A DNA stretch of 64,000 bases from an uncultured Aquimarina sp. (GTDB lineage Bacteria; Bacteroidota; Bacteroidia; Flavobacteriales; Flavobacteriaceae). The stretch lies in NCBI GenBank assembly GCA_947489195.1, contig CANLCT010000012.1, forward strand, positions 1-64,000. The letters are read 5' to 3'. The notes beneath the pieces are model-generated. The model did no database searches. It was not told where the DNA came from and was given only the letters and a program-made list of their open reading frames with translations. This document shows, in pieces, positions 29,201 to 37,805 of this stretch. Positions within the stretch are counted from its first letter, which is position 1. Every line of letters begins with the position of its first letter. The translations under genes were made by a program, and so were the position numbers.

Positions 29201-29504
29201 ACTTTCGCAATTGTCTTCAGTAAATCAAATACTTATTGAAGACTATACAAATGATGGTTTTTTAGATATTCTAATAGCAGGGAATTTACATGAGTCTGAA
29301 GTTGAAACACCAAGAAATGATGCTAGTATAGGTTTATTGCTAGTAAATAATAAACAAGGGAATTTTAATGCGGTTACTTCTAAACAAAGTGGTTTTTATG
29401 CTTCTGGAAATATAAAGGAATTAGCTACAATAAAAATAAAAGATGCAATTTACACTATAGCAGTAAAAAACAACGATTATTTACAATTTATAAAGCACAA
29501 TTAA
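26205..29504 (+). CDS. CRTAC1-like FG-GAP/ASPIC-UnbV repeat lipoprotein
   Basis: A large surface or periplasmic protein (1099 residues) of two FG-GAP beta-propeller halves. I count thirteen calcium-binding loops of DxDxDG type, for example DINNDGLDD, DYDKDGDLD, DFDNDGWKD, DVNGDGKED and DFDNDGDLD. An ASPIC/UnbV segment (about 520-590; FGVGQATLIDSLLIDWPNGK) lies in the middle. The start is a TTG at 26205, needed to include the lipoprotein signal FLFVSFFSCKND; no ATG precedes it in frame. Such proteins occur beside SusC/SusD pairs in marine Bacteroidota, where their role is unproven; binding of ligand or partner proteins is likely. No catalytic motif is visible. Confidence 0.88.
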   Translation: MKSIIYIYKFFIAFLFVSFFSCKNDINKEKQFNQLSYKKTAIDFKNILTETDSLNYFTYSYLYMGGGVAVGDINNDGLDDLFFTGNQVSNKLYLNKGNLQFVDVTNKAGVGGSKKWYTGVTIADVNNDGFLDIYTCVAGKSGDKKNELYINNKDNTFTESAEKYGLANVGNSVQATFFDYDKDGDLDAYIANYPPTSFNASNTYYGFKMRDVSDVDSDKLYRNDGDKFVDVSEQAGVASFGLSLSATVADLNNDSWPDIYVSNDFSTPDYLYINNQDGTFSEQMKNATRQTSFYGMGVDIADYNNDGLLDILQVDMSAQNNRRSKANMASMNPALFWGTVNAGFGYQYMQNSLQLNRGNVQKDTTIPHFSNTSRLAGISSTDWSWGPLFADFDNDGWKDIFISNGTRREINNRDYFVKISKSKNKKDSLLQKAIAIPSEKIENFILKNNKDLSFSKMNEAWGVTYSGFSNGCAYSDLDNDGDLDIIVNNIDDYASVFENKNKAKNNYLSVSFKGISKNKFGIGTRVTIITDLTKQVGELTQTRGFQSAVAPKLHFGVGQATLIDSLLIDWPNGKQEIRTSIKANQHLQISYDVTNTSEKKEIVSNSLGKMFTSFLKDTILKHKHTENRFNDFKFQVLLPHKLSNLGPALAVADVNGDGKEDIFVGGAKDFSGSLYLQGVKGFKNTQEELWDTEKKYEDVKAAFIDFDNDGDQDLYVVSGGYEFSPKSEFLKDRIYSNDGSGNFTKVIEALPDFLISGGIVAAADYDKDNDLDIFVGGRLVPGNYPTAATSLLLKNKSTSTKISFENDEESVFNDIGMVTGVEWFDYNNDNWLDLVVVGEWMTPQIFKNVKGTLINVTNDLGLTNFHGWWNTVKAADFDNDGDLDFVVGNLGLNYKYKASAEKTFDMYVNDFDKNKQNDIVLSYYNEGKQYPVRGRECSSQQIPTIKRKFKNYDSFSKATVLDVYGEKNIENSIHYKVETFAHTYFENVSGKFIAHELPKLSQLSSVNQILIEDYTNDGFLDILIAGNLHESEVETPRNDASIGLLLVNNKQGNFNAVTSKQSGFYASGNIKELATIKIKDAIYTIAVKNNDYLQFIKHN

Positions 29505-29595
29505 TTATCTCAAATTTTTTAAACTAGCTTTTATAGTCTAAATTCGTGAAAAATGGATACCTTTTTTAAAAGAGTACTTGTTATCTTTTTTGCTT

Positions 29596-30612
29596 ATGTC
29601 TTCTTTATTAAATAAAATATACGAGTTACAAAATATACCTTCAATTTCTAAACATGAACAAATTGTTTTGGGGGTTATAGCTGCTATTGACACTGATATT
29701 TTAAAAATTGGCGATAAGTTACCTTCTATAAATGAAATGGTTGCCGAAGTAGGTTATGCTCGTAAAACATTTGTAAAAGCCTATAATGAACTAAAAGAAA
29801 GAGGACTTGTTGAATCTAAAAGTATGAAAGGCTACTTTGTAATAAGTAAAAAAACAAATGTAAAATTACGTGTTGCTTTAGTTTTATTTGCTTTTCATAG
29901 TTTTCAAGAAGATTTTTACAATACATTCAGAAAAGAATTAGGAGATAAATACCATATTGATATTTTTTTTCATCATAACAACCTCTCTTTACTTAAATCT
30001 ATATTAGATAATATTTCGCGTAAATATGGAATGTACGTTGTGGCACCAATACAACAAAAAGAAGTAACGGAAATGCTCAAGCAATTTTCTTCCGATAAAT
30101 TATTGATTATTGACCGTCATATAAAAATGCCTAAAACATATTCATATATAACACAAGAGTTTGAAAATGTGACGTATCAAAAATTAGTAGACTTAAGTGC
30201 TAGTATTAGTAAACACGAGCGTTTTGTATTATTTTATAAAGATAATTCAGATTATCCGCCAGATATTCTAAAGGCTTTTAATCGTTTTGTAGAAGAATAT
30301 GATATTGAAGGGACAGTACTTGATAGTTATGAGCCAAATACGTTAAAACGAAACACCGTTTATTTTTCAATAAGTGATACCCAATTGTGGAAAGTTTTGA
30401 AGGACGCTCGGAATATGGAATATCGATTAGGAAAAGATATAGGTATACTTGCGCATGATGATAATATTATAAAGGAAATTGCCTTTGGAGGTATTTCTAC
30501 AATATCAACTGATTTTACATATATGGCTAAAAAAGCAGCTCTTTTTGTAAAAGAAGGAAATCCTGTACAAGAAACTGTGCCTACTTATTTACATCAACGA
30601 AACTCCTTATAA
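29596..30612 (+). CDS. GntR-type regulator with LacI/periplasmic-binding sensor domain
   Basis: Cytoplasmic DNA-binding regulator of about 338 residues. The first 75 residues form a GntR winged helix (GDKLPSINEMVAEVGYARKT; YNELKERGLVESKSMKGYF). The remainder (about 80-335) is a periplasmic-binding-protein-like sugar sensor, with RVALVLFAFHSF as its first strand and DIGILAHDDNIIKEIAFGGI near the end. A TTG six codons upstream (29578) keeps the frame open, but the ATG at 29596 starts the conserved fold and is preferred. It sits between the two SusC/SusD systems and probably controls one or both, as well as the catabolic genes at 36-42.7 kb, in response to a mono- or disaccharide. Confidence 0.88.
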   Translation: MSSLLNKIYELQNIPSISKHEQIVLGVIAAIDTDILKIGDKLPSINEMVAEVGYARKTFVKAYNELKERGLVESKSMKGYFVISKKTNVKLRVALVLFAFHSFQEDFYNTFRKELGDKYHIDIFFHHNNLSLLKSILDNISRKYGMYVVAPIQQKEVTEMLKQFSSDKLLIIDRHIKMPKTYSYITQEFENVTYQKLVDLSASISKHERFVLFYKDNSDYPPDILKAFNRFVEEYDIEGTVLDSYEPNTLKRNTVYFSISDTQLWKVLKDARNMEYRLGKDIGILAHDDNIIKEIAFGGISTISTDFTYMAKKAALFVKEGNPVQETVPTYLHQRNSL

Positions 30613-31076
30613 ATTTCAATAATAACGTGAATTTGATATTGTTTTATACAACTGGAAAAATTATCAATTCAAGTAATTTTCGATAGAAAAATGTATCGAG
30701 AAGGACAATTTTGATACGAAAAAACAAATTCTCGAAATAAATTCTTACTGAATTTCACTATCATTGACATCCTTTTCTTAAATCGAATTAAGGAGGATTT
30801 TATCTATTTGTAAATCAATTGTTTTAACGGTTAAAAGATCCTTTTTTTTATTTTATTCTCTTGTTTTTAATATTATTTAACAATTAAATAATAAGAATGA
30901 ACCTACTTAATTGTTTTGTTTAATTTTTATTTTTTGATACTAAAAAATGTTAATTCGTTAATTTTTTATGTTTAAATGTGTTTTTATTCAAAAAAATAAT
31001 TAATTTTGAATAGTAGCATAGTGTATCATAGCACACTTTGTGATAACTAAAATAATACTAACTAAAAATTATTGTA
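30613..31076 (+). promoter_or_regulatory. 464-bp regulatory region upstream of SusC 2
   Basis: No gene seen. An imperfect inverted repeat TTTTCGATA/TATCGAGAA with an 8-nt spacer is at 30677-30702. TAATTTTG at 31001-31008 fits the -7 consensus TAnnTTTG and would start a leader of about 65 nt. Between it and the ATG lie two overlapping inverted repeats: AGTGT/ACACT (31020-31037) and TATCA/TGATA (31024-31045). These are plausible operator or leader structures for the adjacent regulator. Confidence 0.5.
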
Positions 31077-34000
31077 ATGAAACTAAAACTATTCGTAAAG
31101 TTTATTGTGTTTTTGTTAGGGGGAGCCATATCTGTACAAGCACAACAGTCAGTTTCAGGAGTTGTAAGTGATAAAAATTTTCCACTTCCTCAGGTAAATA
31201 TTTTTATTGAAGGGACAACTAAAGGAACGACTACTGATTTTGATGGTAATTATACATTAAATAGTATTGAGCAAGGTCAAACTATAGTATATAGTTACAT
31301 AGGTTACACTACCCAAAAGATTTTGTATAACGGGCAAAAAAAGATTGATATGGTGCTTCAAGAAGATACCGCATCATTAAGTGAAGTGGTTATTGTAGGT
31401 TATGGTTCGCAAGTAAAAAAAGACTTAACATCTTCAATATCAACATTAAAAGCAAAAGAGATTACACAAACAGCTGTGGCAAGTAATCCCGTAACTGCTT
31501 TACAAGGGAGAGCTCCTGGAATACAGGTCGAAAGTTTTGGGGGGCAACCTGGTGGTAGAGCAAATGTGTTTATAAGAGGTGTAAATTCATTGAGTAATGC
31601 TTCGCCACTTTTTTTAGTTGATGGTTTGTTTGTTGATGATATGCAATTTGTAAATCCGAATGACATCAAAAATATTTCTATTCTTAAAGATGCTGCAGCA
31701 GCGGCTATATACGGATCAAGAGCAGCCAATGGGGTGATACTTATAGAGACTAATCACGGTCGTCAAAATGGAGAAATAGAAGTGAAATTTACTTCAAAAA
31801 TAGGCGTAGATACGCCTAGTAAAAAATTAGATTTTATTAATGGTCAACAATATACCGAGTATTTAAATCAACGCTTTAGGAATGATCAAGATCCAACCTC
31901 TACATCACCAGTGCCACAAGTAACTTGGAATGGAGTGGATACCGATTGGCAAGATCAAAATATATCACCAGCTTTAATACAGGATTACGGATTAACTGTT
32001 TCTGGTGGTGGGGCCAATACATCTCAATTTTTTTCATTCAACTATTTTGATCAAGATGGTATTTTAGTCGGTTCGGGTTTTGAGCGTATCAATTTGCGTT
32101 TTAATAGTAAGTTTGATAAAAATAAATTTCATGTAACCCAATCCATTGGCGTGGCTCAGGCTAAATTGCAAGAAAATAATTGGTACGGATTCGATGGTAC
32201 TACAGCACCAACTGTAGCAGTACGAAACCCTAATAATGAAGGTGGATTTGAAGCACCTTCAACGCAAGTTCAAGGTCCAGGTGGTGTTAATCAATTTGCT
32301 TTAGCAACCCTAGAAGACAATGAAACAACAACCAGAACTATTTTTGGAAATGTTAAGCTAGAATATGATGTTACAGATTATTTGACAGCAGGAGCAACCT
32401 TTGGAGTGGATTATCGTAATATTAGAGATTTTCAATTTACGCCTACATTTTTTCAAAGTAATGTTGATGCAGTTCGAAATGTTAATGAACAAAATGACCT
32501 AACCGATTTTAGAACCGAAGAATTAAATTTTCAGATAGAACCTACTCTTAATTTTAATAAAGATTTTGATAAGCATAAGGTGGGAGCGGTATTAGGGTTT
32601 ACTTATTTCGAAGAAAATATTGAAAGTGGCGGTATTTTTGGTCAAAATACTCCAGCAAACTCTATACAAGTTACAAGTGCATTACCTTCAAGTGATCAAT
32701 TGGTACTTTTAGGCGAAGATAGTGAGGCTACATTAGTATCTTATTTTGGAAGAGTAAATTATAATTATGATAGCAAATACCTGTTTTCTGCAACATTACG
32801 TAGAGATGCTACATCACGTTTTGCAGAAGTGAATCGAGTAGGGTATTTTCCTTCATTTTCTGCTGGATGGAATATTAGTAACGAAAATTTTTGGAAATCA
32901 GAAGTTGTTAATTATTTAAAAATAAGAGCTTCTTATGGTGAATTGGGGTCTTACCCAGATACATTTTACCCAACACAAGATGTATTTCCTAATAATAGGT
33001 CCAATACTTCTTTCGGAGGTACAAATGCTACAGGTTTAGCAAGATTAACCATTGCTGATCCTAATTTAGTATGGGAAACAACGAAAACGTTTGATATTGG
33101 TGTCGACGCTTCTTTATTAGATAGTAGAATTAATTTTACAGCAGATTATTATTCTAAGGATATCGAGGATGTAATAGTTGACATAAATTTAGCACCAAGT
33201 TTAGGCTTTGATTTGCCAACAACACGTAATGCAGGTAATTTAGTTAATCAAGGATTTGAATTTAGCTTAAATTACAAAAAGCGCGAAGGTGATTTCACAT
33301 TTACAGCAGGAACAAATTTTTCATTTAATATCAAGAGTGAAGCGGGTGATATTCCTAACCCAATACTAGGCCCCGAAATTGACGAAGATTTACGTAGGGT
33401 TAATCGAACTATTTCCAATCAGCCAATAGGTGCTTTTTATGGATTTATTGTTGAAGATAGAGTAAATCCAGATACAGGAGATTTTGTAAGAAGGGATATA
33501 AATAATGATGGTACTATTGATGAAAATGACCTTACCGTAATTGGCGATCCTGTACCCGATTTTACATACGGATTTACATTTGATGCCGAATACAAAAATT
33601 TTGATTTAGGGTTAAATTTTGTTGGTGTACAAGGCAATGAAATTTACAATTTAAGTAGGTATTATAATATTCTATGGCAAGATGGAGGTAAGCTTACAGA
33701 AGTATTAAATGCATGGACACCCACTAACAGAAACACCAATATTCCTCGTGCCACAGTAAGTGACGGAGCAGATAACAAAGCTCCATCCTCCTTTTTCGTT
33801 GAAGATGGCTCATATTTTAGACTTAAAACCTTAGAAATTGGTTATAATTTTAAAGATGGAATTTTGGGTAATGATGTTATTAAAGATCTTCGATTATCAT
33901 TTAACATTCAAAATGTATTTGTACTTACAGACTATTCGGGTTACGATCCAGATGTTTCTTCAACCGATGGAGGAAGAGCAAGTTTAAATTCTGGTGTGCC

Positions 34001-34103
34001 AGGAGTTAGGGTGCCCGTAAACCCATTACTGGGAAGAGGCTTAGACGCAAGGGCATACCCCAATGCACGCACTTTTACACTAGGTATTCAGGCTACATTT
34101 TAA
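31077..34103 (+). CDS. SusC/RagA-type TonB-dependent outer-membrane transporter (pair 2)
   Basis: Second SusC-type barrel, 1008 residues. The signal peptide runs to about residue 22 (GGAISVQAQQ), then a carboxypeptidase-regulatory-like domain (GVVSDKNFPLPQVNIFIEG), TonB-box region EVVIVGYG, plug (FIRGVNSLSNASPLFLVDG; ILKDAAAAAIYGSRAANGV) and barrel ending in FTLGIQATF. It differs clearly from pair 1, including a shorter N-terminus and many loop changes, so the two pairs probably take different ligands or different sizes of the same glycan. The SusD partner follows after 12 bp. Confidence 0.95.
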   Translation: MKLKLFVKFIVFLLGGAISVQAQQSVSGVVSDKNFPLPQVNIFIEGTTKGTTTDFDGNYTLNSIEQGQTIVYSYIGYTTQKILYNGQKKIDMVLQEDTASLSEVVIVGYGSQVKKDLTSSISTLKAKEITQTAVASNPVTALQGRAPGIQVESFGGQPGGRANVFIRGVNSLSNASPLFLVDGLFVDDMQFVNPNDIKNISILKDAAAAAIYGSRAANGVILIETNHGRQNGEIEVKFTSKIGVDTPSKKLDFINGQQYTEYLNQRFRNDQDPTSTSPVPQVTWNGVDTDWQDQNISPALIQDYGLTVSGGGANTSQFFSFNYFDQDGILVGSGFERINLRFNSKFDKNKFHVTQSIGVAQAKLQENNWYGFDGTTAPTVAVRNPNNEGGFEAPSTQVQGPGGVNQFALATLEDNETTTRTIFGNVKLEYDVTDYLTAGATFGVDYRNIRDFQFTPTFFQSNVDAVRNVNEQNDLTDFRTEELNFQIEPTLNFNKDFDKHKVGAVLGFTYFEENIESGGIFGQNTPANSIQVTSALPSSDQLVLLGEDSEATLVSYFGRVNYNYDSKYLFSATLRRDATSRFAEVNRVGYFPSFSAGWNISNENFWKSEVVNYLKIRASYGELGSYPDTFYPTQDVFPNNRSNTSFGGTNATGLARLTIADPNLVWETTKTFDIGVDASLLDSRINFTADYYSKDIEDVIVDINLAPSLGFDLPTTRNAGNLVNQGFEFSLNYKKREGDFTFTAGTNFSFNIKSEAGDIPNPILGPEIDEDLRRVNRTISNQPIGAFYGFIVEDRVNPDTGDFVRRDINNDGTIDENDLTVIGDPVPDFTYGFTFDAEYKNFDLGLNFVGVQGNEIYNLSRYYNILWQDGGKLTEVLNAWTPTNRNTNIPRATVSDGADNKAPSSFFVEDGSYFRLKTLEIGYNFKDGILGNDVIKDLRLSFNIQNVFVLTDYSGYDPDVSSTDGGRASLNSGVPGVRVPVNPLLGRGLDARAYPNARTFTLGIQATF

Positions 34104-34115
34104 AAAAACAAAACC

Positions 34116-35711
34116 ATGAAATCAATAGATATAAACATAAAAAAAATTGGAACAGTAGCATTATTTATAGGAATATTATTTTTTGGCTGTTCAGAAGATG
34201 TATTGGACAAAGAAAATAACAATGCCACATCGAGTGCTAACTTTGGAGCTAATTTTGAGCAAGTAGAGGCTGCTGTAAATGGAGCTTTTCACCCATTAAC
34301 AACTGCTTTTTGTTGGGGTAGAGTATTGCATACCGGGGCTTTTTTAAGATCTGATGAATATAATGTGTTTGAATTTGGATCTAATACCGCCATGGCGGGT
34401 TTAAAAGCCACACCTGCAGATCGTTGGGCATTAGAACCTTGGCAGCAAATGTATAAATCGATCGGTCGATGTAATACCATAATTAATAGAATTGATGATA
34501 GTTCAAATAGTGATTTTGATACATTACTTGGTCAAGCTTATTTTTTACGTGCTTTTAATTACTGGTATTTATTGCATTTATACGGAAATATTCCTTTGGT
34601 ACTTCAAGAACCCGATTTAGATGCATTACAACCAGATCAAGCAGAACCTAATATAGTTAGACAAGCAATTATTGATGATTTAAGAAAAGCAGCAGCAATG
34701 CTACCAAATCGTTGGATTGGTGATAATGCTGGTAGACCAACTAAATGGTCAGCCACTGCATTAATAGGTAAAACATATTTGTATAATAAAGAATGGGAAA
34801 AAGCGCGTATCGAATTTCAAAATATTGTAGATCAAGGAGGGTTTTCATTATTACCTACAAATAGTTTTGGTGAAAACTTTGGCATAACTAATGAAAATAA
34901 TAATGAGTCATTGTTTGAATTGCAATTTTTAGCAGTAGACTCCTTTATATGGGGAGTTGATATTGCAGGGACTGGTACACAAGGTAATTACCATATTGAT
35001 TATGCATTACCAACTAAATCACCAGATCGTGGACATGTGATTAATCCATGGTTAAGGGATTTATTTGAAAGTAATAATGATATTATTAGAAGAAATGAAA
35101 CCTTGCTATATGATTACCCTAATGCGACAAGTTATGGTGGCTTATCCTTTGAAGAAGATTTAAATACCATAAGAAATGATGCCGATGGACAGCCAATTCA
35201 AACCGATGTTCAAATAGCTGAAGCGGCTGGTGTCGAGCCTATTTTTTCGAAAAAATATGCAGGTATGGATTTAGGTTTTAGAGATGAGGTGAATTTTTTA
35301 GGTGCTAATGTTGGTAACAATTGGAGGGTAATTAGATACTCAGATGTGTTATTAATGTTAGCCGAATCATTAAACGAATTAAATAGAACAGGTGAAGCCG
35401 AGCCTTTAGTTAATTTGGTGCGAGAGCGCGCAAATATTGAATTATTAAACGGTTTAAATAAAGAGGGAATGACACAAGCAATTATTGATGAGCGCGCTAT
35501 GGAATTAGCAGGCGAAGGTCATCGTTTTCTTGATTTAGTACGCTGGGATTTAGCAGATGATTTTTTAGGTACACCTTCATTGCATGGTGGCCCGAACCAT
35601 CCAAAATCATTAGTAGGAGGATCATTTCAATCTAATAGAGATGAATTGATTTGGATACCATTAGCTGAATTATCAGCAAATCCCAATGTAAAACCCAATC
35701 CCGGATATTAG
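34116..35711 (+). CDS. SusD/RagB-type surface glycan-binding lipoprotein (pair 2)
   Basis: Lipoprotein lid for the preceding barrel, 531 residues. The lipobox is LFFGCSEDVLDKE (cysteine near residue 25). Conserved SusD segments include YKSIGRCNTIINRI, LGQAYFLRAFNYWYLLHLYG, KWSATALIGKTYLYNKEWEK and DERAMELAGEGHRFLDLVRW. The C-terminus LIWIPLAELSANPNVKPNPG is the usual SusD ending. It closes the pair 2 operon; a terminator follows at 35753-35791. Confidence 0.95.
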   Translation: MKSIDINIKKIGTVALFIGILFFGCSEDVLDKENNNATSSANFGANFEQVEAAVNGAFHPLTTAFCWGRVLHTGAFLRSDEYNVFEFGSNTAMAGLKATPADRWALEPWQQMYKSIGRCNTIINRIDDSSNSDFDTLLGQAYFLRAFNYWYLLHLYGNIPLVLQEPDLDALQPDQAEPNIVRQAIIDDLRKAAAMLPNRWIGDNAGRPTKWSATALIGKTYLYNKEWEKARIEFQNIVDQGGFSLLPTNSFGENFGITNENNNESLFELQFLAVDSFIWGVDIAGTGTQGNYHIDYALPTKSPDRGHVINPWLRDLFESNNDIIRRNETLLYDYPNATSYGGLSFEEDLNTIRNDADGQPIQTDVQIAEAAGVEPIFSKKYAGMDLGFRDEVNFLGANVGNNWRVIRYSDVLLMLAESLNELNRTGEAEPLVNLVRERANIELLNGLNKEGMTQAIIDERAMELAGEGHRFLDLVRWDLADDFLGTPSLHGGPNHPKSLVGGSFQSNRDELIWIPLAELSANPNVKPNPGY

Positions 35712-35752
35712 TTGTTTATCAACCATTATCATAGTTTAGTTAGTTTTTTTGT

Positions 35753-35791
35753 GAACTAGGCAAATTGTTAAAAGTTTGCTTAGTTCTTTTT
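35753..35791 (+). terminator. Terminator after SusD 2
   Basis: Stem GAACTAGGCAAA/TTTGCTTAGTTC (12 bp including one G-T wobble) with a 10-nt loop, followed by five T. It ends the SusC/SusD 2 transcript 42-80 bp after the stop. Confidence 0.85.
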
Positions 35792-35867
35792 AATCTCTTG
35801 TGGGGAAACTTAATTTTTAAGCTTAACCTTTTTTTAAGATTTTTGATTAGATAAGATATATTATATG

Positions 35868-35894
35868 TCATATGCTCTTGATAAGAGCATATGA
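35868..35894. repeat. Perfect 12-bp inverted repeat upstream of the alpha-galactosidase operon
   Basis: Arms TCATATGCTCTT and AAGAGCATATGA separated by GAT. No T run follows on either strand, so it is not a simple terminator. It lies 131 bp before the GH36 start in a 313-bp gap, where an operator for a dimeric regulator would be expected. Alternatively it is an RNA stem in the leader. Confidence 0.7.
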
Positions 35895-36024
35895 AAAAGT
35901 ATCAATTCAAATTATGATACAGTACATATATAATAAATTCATGAGGGTAAAAATGATAATTTCTAACTAGAAAATTCCGAATAAATAATAGATTATAGTT
36001 TAGTTTTAAATACGATTAAAACGT

Positions 36025-37785
36025 ATGAAAAAAAATAGCACACATCAAATTGAAGTTAGTAAAAATGCGGTAGATTTCGAAGTAACAGTTAATTTGTTAG
36101 AACATTATGAAAATGTAGCCATTTACGAGTTTCATTTTTTTTCGGATACAGTTTTTGAACCTCAAAAAACAACTTTTAAATGGAAGTTTCCTGCGATTAA
36201 TGTAAAAGGTATTTGGAAGCCTACTTCCGATTTCTCAAAACGTATTATGGATGACTGGGAATTGGATCATTTACAAGCGAGGATTTCTGTTGACTCTCCA
36301 GTAATAGCTGTTTTTGGGCATGATGACACCAATAGATTGACATTTGCATGTTCTGATACTATTAATACTACAGAACTGAACGTATTGTATCGAGAAGAAG
36401 ATAACTGTATGTATAGTCATATTTCTTTCTTTACAGAAAAACATCATAAAATTAAAAGCTATAAAGCACAAATAATTATTGATACTACAGCCTATCATTT
36501 TTCAAAAGCATTAGATAAAGTGAGTCAATGGTGGAGTTCTTTTGACCAGCTTTCACCTGTTATGCAAGTAAATGATGCTGCTAAGCTACCAGTATATTCT
36601 ACTTGGTATCAATTTCATCAAAATTTGGATACTTATATTTTGATTAAAGAATGTAAAAAAGCAAATGAGTTAGGTTACGGATTAATTATAATTGATGATG
36701 GTTGGCAAACTAATGATGACAACAGAGGCTATGATTTTACAGGAGACTGGGAACCCGATCGTATTCCCGAAATGCGAAGTTTTGTCGATCAAGTACATCA
36801 AACAGGAATGAAATTAGCCTTATGGTATTCGGTGCCATTTTGTGGTAAAAAATCAAAAGCATATCAAAAATTTAAAGGGATGCTTTTAGCAGATGATCAT
36901 CGATGGGCGCCTGTTTTTGACCCAAGGTATCCAGAAGTAAGAACACATTTAATTACTATTTACGCAAAGGCTTTAAAAGAGTGGGATTTGGATGGATTTA
37001 AATTAGATTTTATTGATGAATTTAAAGTATATCCAGAGACTGTATTGACAAAAGAAAACGGAAGAGATTACGCTTCAGTAAATTTAGCGGTTGATCGTTT
37101 AATGACAGATATTATGAAAACATTAAAAGCTATTAAACCAGATTTAGTAATTGAATTTAGACAAAAATATACTGGACCAGCTATGCGCAAATATGGCAAT
37201 ATGTTCCGAGCTTTTGATTGTCCTGGTGATTCAGTTATGAATAGAGTACGAATTGTTGATTTAAGGATGCTTAGTGGAAAAACTGCTGTGCATAGTGATA
37301 TGTTTACATATCACCACGATGAACCCTTAGAAATAAAAGCACTACAGGTGGTTAATACATTATTTGGGGTTCCACAATTATCTGTTTTGTTAGAACGAGC
37401 TTCTAAAAACGAGCTTGAAATGATTACGTTTTATACTAATTATTGGAATAAATATAAAGAAGTGTTGCTTTACGGAAAATTTACTCCACTAAAACCATTA
37501 GCAAACTATCCAATTATAAAGGCGGAAACAGTTGAACACACTATTATAGGAATTTATGATGACTATATTTTAGATGTTGAAATGAATGCCAATAGAATTG
37601 ATATTATAAATGGAAAAATAACTAAAGAAATAATCTTAAATTATAAAACAGTTCTCGGATCATACTCTTGTACTGTTTATGATTGTATGGGTACTATTAT
37701 AGATCAGTTTTCTATGAAAATGAATGAAGCATTTAAACAAATTGAAGTTCCGGCCTGCGGATTAATAGTTTGTTTGAAAAATTAA
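36025..37785 (+). CDS. GH36-type alpha-galactosidase-like glycoside hydrolase (cytoplasmic)
   Basis: Predicted retaining enzyme removing terminal alpha-D-galactose. The 586 residues form an N-terminal beta-sandwich (about 1-180), a TIM barrel (about 190-480) and a small C-terminal beta domain. Clan-D features are IIIDDGWQTNDD, GMKLALWYSVPF and the nucleophile strand DGFKLDFIDEF (Asp about 328); FRAFDCPGDS near 395-403 sits where the acid/base aspartate is expected. There is no signal peptide, so it works in the cytoplasm on an imported small galactoside. Only 20 bp separate it from the glycerol kinase-dehydrogenase gene, and a symporter follows. That context suggests a galactosyl-glycerol substrate. 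The subgroup is not the large bacterial tetrameric GH36 (about 720 residues), so specificity is open. Confidence 0.82.
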   Translation: MKKNSTHQIEVSKNAVDFEVTVNLLEHYENVAIYEFHFFSDTVFEPQKTTFKWKFPAINVKGIWKPTSDFSKRIMDDWELDHLQARISVDSPVIAVFGHDDTNRLTFACSDTINTTELNVLYREEDNCMYSHISFFTEKHHKIKSYKAQIIIDTTAYHFSKALDKVSQWWSSFDQLSPVMQVNDAAKLPVYSTWYQFHQNLDTYILIKECKKANELGYGLIIIDDGWQTNDDNRGYDFTGDWEPDRIPEMRSFVDQVHQTGMKLALWYSVPFCGKKSKAYQKFKGMLLADDHRWAPVFDPRYPEVRTHLITIYAKALKEWDLDGFKLDFIDEFKVYPETVLTKENGRDYASVNLAVDRLMTDIMKTLKAIKPDLVIEFRQKYTGPAMRKYGNMFRAFDCPGDSVMNRVRIVDLRMLSGKTAVHSDMFTYHHDEPLEIKALQVVNTLFGVPQLSVLLERASKNELEMITFYTNYWNKYKEVLLYGKFTPLKPLANYPIIKAETVEHTIIGIYDDYILDVEMNANRIDIINGKITKEIILNYKTVLGSYSCTVYDCMGTIIDQFSMKMNEAFKQIEVPACGLIVCLKN

Positions 37786-37805
37786 AAACATAATTAAAGG
37801 GAATA

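Noticed and set aside
29578..29595. TTG start for the GntR regulator
   Set aside because: The ATG six codons later directly begins the conserved winged-helix region and is a better initiator; the TTG adds only a short hydrophobic stub.
29553..29615. Small + strand frame (MDTFFKRVLVIFF...) before the regulator
   Set aside because: About 20 codons, overlapping the regulator start in another frame, without a conserved pattern; too weak to call a leader peptide.
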